From Oscillospiraceae bacterium (GTDB lineage: Bacteria; Bacillota; Clostridia; UBA1381): a stretch of DNA of 8,277 nucleotides. The stretch covers positions 1-8,277 of the forward strand of contig JAFLUR010000093.1 of assembly GCA_022508725.1 (NCBI GenBank). Reading direction: 5' to 3'. Both the position numbers and the translations under genes were made by a program. The notes below the pieces were generated by a model. The model ran no database searches. It saw only the letters and a program-made list of their open reading frames with translations, and was not told the DNA's origin. Shown here piece after piece: positions 5,580 through 8,277 of this stretch (positions are counted from its first letter, which is position 1; each line of letters opens with the position of its first letter).

Positions 5580-7118
5580 ATGACACACTTAAATTCCGCC
5601 GTAAGGTTGTTGGATGCGGCAGCGGAAAAATACGGGGATAAGACAGCGATTGTCGATGAATGGGGCGAAATAAGCTTCAATGAATTGAGAAAGCGGGGAT
5701 ATGCGCTGGCAACTGCCGTTATACGCGCGACCGAAGCCGATTATCTTGTTGCTCCGGTAATGGTATATCTGAAAAAAAGCATTTCGTGTCCGGTGAGCTT
5801 TATGGGGGCAATGTACAGCGCAAACCCGTATGTGCCGATAGCGTATGACATGCCTCTCAACAGAATACAAAAGATCATAGACAGCATGATGGGACGAGCG
5901 CATATTATAACTGATGCCCGGGGATACGAAAATCTCAGCGGACTTGATCTGCCCGCCGGGATAAAAGTGCATATTTATGAGGAAATTGCGGAAACCGAGG
6001 CAGATGAAGCGCTTGTTGAAAAAACTCTTTCAAGAGTGACGGATGTTGATCCGATTTATATAATGTTCACTTCGGGTTCGACGGGAACTCCCAAGGGCGT
6101 GACCGTTCCGCACAGAGGCGTGATCGACTATGCCCGGTGGGTGGAGAATACATTTGATATAGATGAAAACTCGGTACTCGGCAATCAGGCGCCGTTCTAT
6201 TTTGATAACTCGATTTTCGATATATACAGCTGCCTTTTGACAGGCGCAAAAATGATCATTATACCCGAGTCGCTGTTTTTGTTTCCTTCAAAGCTGCCGG
6301 AATTTATCCGCGATAACGGTATTACCACAATTTTTTGGGTGCCTACCGTCATGATAAATGTCGCGAACTCCGGCGTACTTTCGACGGTTAAGATGCCGAC
6401 TCTCAAAAATGTGGCTTTCTGCGGCGAGGTTATGCCCAATACACAGCTTAATATATGGCGCAGGTCCGTGCCGGACTGCGTATACGCGAATTTATACGGT
6501 CCGACCGAGATCTCTGATGTCTGCACATATTACATAGCGGACAGGGAATTTGCCGACAGCGACCCTCTGCCCATAGGCAGAGCGTGCGAAAATATGCGTG
6601 TGATTATATTGAACGAAAAAAACGAGCAGGCAAAAACAAACGAGCAGGGCGAGTTGTGCGTTATAGGCTCCGGTGTTTCTCTGGGATACTGGAATAATAA
6701 AGAGATCACAGATAAGGCATTTGTTCAAAATCCTTTGAATCCGTATTATACGGAGCGTATTTACCGCACCGGCGATCTGGGTTATGTGAATGATGAGGGG
6801 CTTATTATGTATCTCGGCCGCATGGATAACCAAGTCAAAGTAAAGGGAAATCGAATCGAACTCGGCGAGATCGAAAACGCGGCAATGTGTATAGACGGCG
6901 TAAACGGCGCGTGCGCCGTATTTGATGACAAAAATCAAAAAATAGTTCTGTTTGTCGAAAGCCGTGAGGAACTCAGACTGAGAAAGTTCAACACCGAGCT
7001 GAGAAAATATATACCCGCATATATGCTGCCGTCGGAGCTTGTCGTGATGGATAAATTCCCTCATACGGCGAATGACAAGATAGACAGGGTGACTCTAAAA
7101 AAAAGTCTGCAAAATTAA
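5580..7118 (+). CDS. Freestanding amino-acid adenylation enzyme (DltA/NRPS A-domain type)
   Basis: 512-residue AMP-forming enzyme of the amino-acid adenylation family, probably activating an amino acid with ATP and loading it on a carrier protein. Core motifs are complete and in order: FTSGSTGTPKG at about 163, FDNSIFD at about 208, FCGEVMP at about 280, NLYGPTE at about 304, YRTGDL at about 395, GRMDNQVKVKGNRIELGEIE at about 413, and NDKIDR at about 498 with the catalytic lysine. It ends straight after the last motif, so it has no carrier, condensation or thioesterase domain. Length and FCGEVMP resemble D-alanine:carrier-protein ligase (DltA), but no dltB, dltC or dltD is visible, so I give no symbol. 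Placing residues on the GrsA pocket by eye gives D-N-F-F-A-C-L-D-V, and the Asp suggests an alpha-amino acid. It is first in an operon; a paralogue follows 19 bp downstream. Confidence 0.9.
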   Translation: MTHLNSAVRLLDAAAEKYGDKTAIVDEWGEISFNELRKRGYALATAVIRATEADYLVAPVMVYLKKSISCPVSFMGAMYSANPYVPIAYDMPLNRIQKIIDSMMGRAHIITDARGYENLSGLDLPAGIKVHIYEEIAETEADEALVEKTLSRVTDVDPIYIMFTSGSTGTPKGVTVPHRGVIDYARWVENTFDIDENSVLGNQAPFYFDNSIFDIYSCLLTGAKMIIIPESLFLFPSKLPEFIRDNGITTIFWVPTVMINVANSGVLSTVKMPTLKNVAFCGEVMPNTQLNIWRRSVPDCVYANLYGPTEISDVCTYYIADREFADSDPLPIGRACENMRVIILNEKNEQAKTNEQGELCVIGSGVSLGYWNNKEITDKAFVQNPLNPYYTERIYRTGDLGYVNDEGLIMYLGRMDNQVKVKGNRIELGEIENAAMCIDGVNGACAVFDDKNQKIVLFVESREELRLRKFNTELRKYIPAYMLPSELVVMDKFPHTANDKIDRVTLKKSLQN

Positions 7119-7137
7119 AACGATTGGGAAATAAAAC

Positions 7138-8277
7138 ATGGAAAAAAATATGAACAGCGCCGTATGTCTTTTGGACAGAGCGGCGGAAAAATACGGAGAT
7201 AAAACAGCGTTTGAGGATGCCGATACCTCGATATCTTTCAATGAGCTGAAGGAAAAAGCCCGCGCCGTCGGGAGCGGATTATTAAAGAGAGTTAAAACGG
7301 GCGGAGCTCATCCGATAGTTGTGTATTTACCGAAGAGCGTGAACTCAGTGATAGGATTTATAGGCGCAATGTACGCCGGTTCACCGTATGCTCCGGTTAA
7401 TTACGACGCCCCGCTCGTCAGGTTGGAGAAAATTGTTTCCACTCTTGTTCCGTCGGCGATTATCACGGACGATGAGGGAAAAAAACGCCTTGAAGCGCTT
7501 GAAACGGAAGCGGATATACTGCTTCCGGAAGATTTGATGTCCGAACCTGCCGACGATGCGGTCGTTGACGAGGCAATCGAAAAGGTATGCGCTTCGGATC
7601 CGGCATATATCATGTTTACCTCCGGTACCACAGGAATACCGAAGGGCGTTACGGTTTCGGGAGAAAGTCTCATCAATCTGGTCAGGTGGTGTACCGACAC
7701 ATTCGAGTTTGATGAAAATGACATATGGGGTCTGGCTGCTCCGTTTCACTTTGACAGTACGATTACGGATATATACTCCTCAATATACAAAGGATCCGCA
7801 GTCTGCATTATTCCCGAAGCTCTTCTCATGTATCCGGACAGACTGATGGAATATGTGGCGGAAAAGAAAATCTCATGTATACACTGGGTTCCCACGATCA
7901 TAAAAAGAGTTGCAAATTCCGGTGTGCTTGAGAAGCTGAAGCTTCCGGATCTGAAGCTGGTTTTGTCCGGTGCCGAAATAATGCCCAACAAACAGCTTAA
8001 TATATGGCGAAAAAATCTGCCTCAGTGTATTTATGCGAATTTATACGGTCCGACGGAGGCTACGGTTGAGAGCGCATATTATATTGTTGACAGAGAGTTT
8101 CATGACGATGACCGTTTGCCGATAGGAAAAGCCTGCAAAAACACGCGCATACTTATTCTCAATGAAGATGACAAACCCTGTAAGACGGGAGAGAAAGGCG
8201 AGCTGTGCATAGGCGGAACGGGCGTGGCGCTCGGTTACTGGAACGAGCCCGAGCTTACAAAATCGGTATTTGTACAA
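7138..8277 (+). CDS. Second freestanding amino-acid adenylation enzyme, partial
   Basis: First 380 residues of a paralogue of the preceding gene; it runs off the right edge. Motifs seen are FTSGTTGIPKG at about 160, FDSTITD at about 205, LSGAEIMP at about 276, NLYGPTEATVES at about 301, and ALGYWNEPELT at about 366; the later motifs lie outside. The two proteins align almost end to end, sharing NSAV-LLD-AAEKYGDKTA, the LNIW segment and YANLYGPTE, so they come from a tandem duplication. By-eye pocket residues are D-S-T-H-V-S-L-V-E, different at most positions from the first protein, so a different substrate is likely. The ATG at 7138 aligns best with the first protein's start; a modest GGGAA (7126-7130) lies 7 bases upstream. 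An in-frame ATG at 7150 is the alternative. The 19-bp gap and absence of a promoter or terminator between them support one operon. Confidence 0.9.
   Translation, partial: MEKNMNSAVCLLDRAAEKYGDKTAFEDADTSISFNELKEKARAVGSGLLKRVKTGGAHPIVVYLPKSVNSVIGFIGAMYAGSPYAPVNYDAPLVRLEKIVSTLVPSAIITDDEGKKRLEALETEADILLPEDLMSEPADDAVVDEAIEKVCASDPAYIMFTSGTTGIPKGVTVSGESLINLVRWCTDTFEFDENDIWGLAAPFHFDSTITDIYSSIYKGSAVCIIPEALLMYPDRLMEYVAEKKISCIHWVPTIIKRVANSGVLEKLKLPDLKLVLSGAEIMPNKQLNIWRKNLPQCIYANLYGPTEATVESAYYIVDREFHDDDRLPIGKACKNTRILILNEDDKPCKTGEKGELCIGGTGVALGYWNEPELTKSVFVQ

Noticed and set aside
5589..7064. Minus-strand open frames inside the first adenylation gene
   Set aside because: They are shadows of a gene with complete family motifs on the plus strand.

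Overview
The window most resembles a chromosomal segment from an anaerobic, low-to-mid GC Gram-positive bacterium, probably Clostridia. The support is an oxygen-sensitive ferredoxin-dependent oxidoreductase (IorAB), strong AGGAGG-type ribosome binding sites, two TGTGnTATAAT extended -10 promoters typical of Firmicutes, and AT-rich intergenic DNA around more balanced coding DNA. No rRNA, tRNA, CRISPR array or transposase gene is visible. The genus cannot be given from the sequence alone.

Left part (1-2956, minus strand): a tightly packed, translationally coupled operon iorA-iorB-paaK. IorA and IorB form indolepyruvate:ferredoxin oxidoreductase, which interconverts aryl-2-oxoacids and arylacetyl-CoA. 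PaaK, cut by the window edge, is an AMP-forming arylacetate-CoA ligase. Together they link aromatic amino acids with arylacetates, either in fermentation or, run in reverse, in assimilation of arylacetates. A sigma-A-like promoter at about 3167-3195 would give a leader of about 200 nt.

Middle (2957-5579): an intergenic stretch with divergent promoters, then a plus-strand fapA-like gene (DUF342 family, 462 aa) without flagellar neighbours. Next comes about 735 bp without a convincing gene. It holds a 156-bp MITE-like palindromic element with a TAA target duplication, several long inverted repeats, a weak terminator candidate, a good promoter, and a structured 5' leader of about 138 nt.

Right part (5580-8277, plus strand): two tandem paralogous genes for freestanding amino-acid adenylation enzymes of the DltA/NRPS A-domain type, the second cut by the window edge. 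They are 19 bp apart and probably one operon. Their predicted substrate pockets differ, so they probably activate different amino acids for carrier proteins not seen here. This operon and its structured leader are the best candidates for something undescribed.
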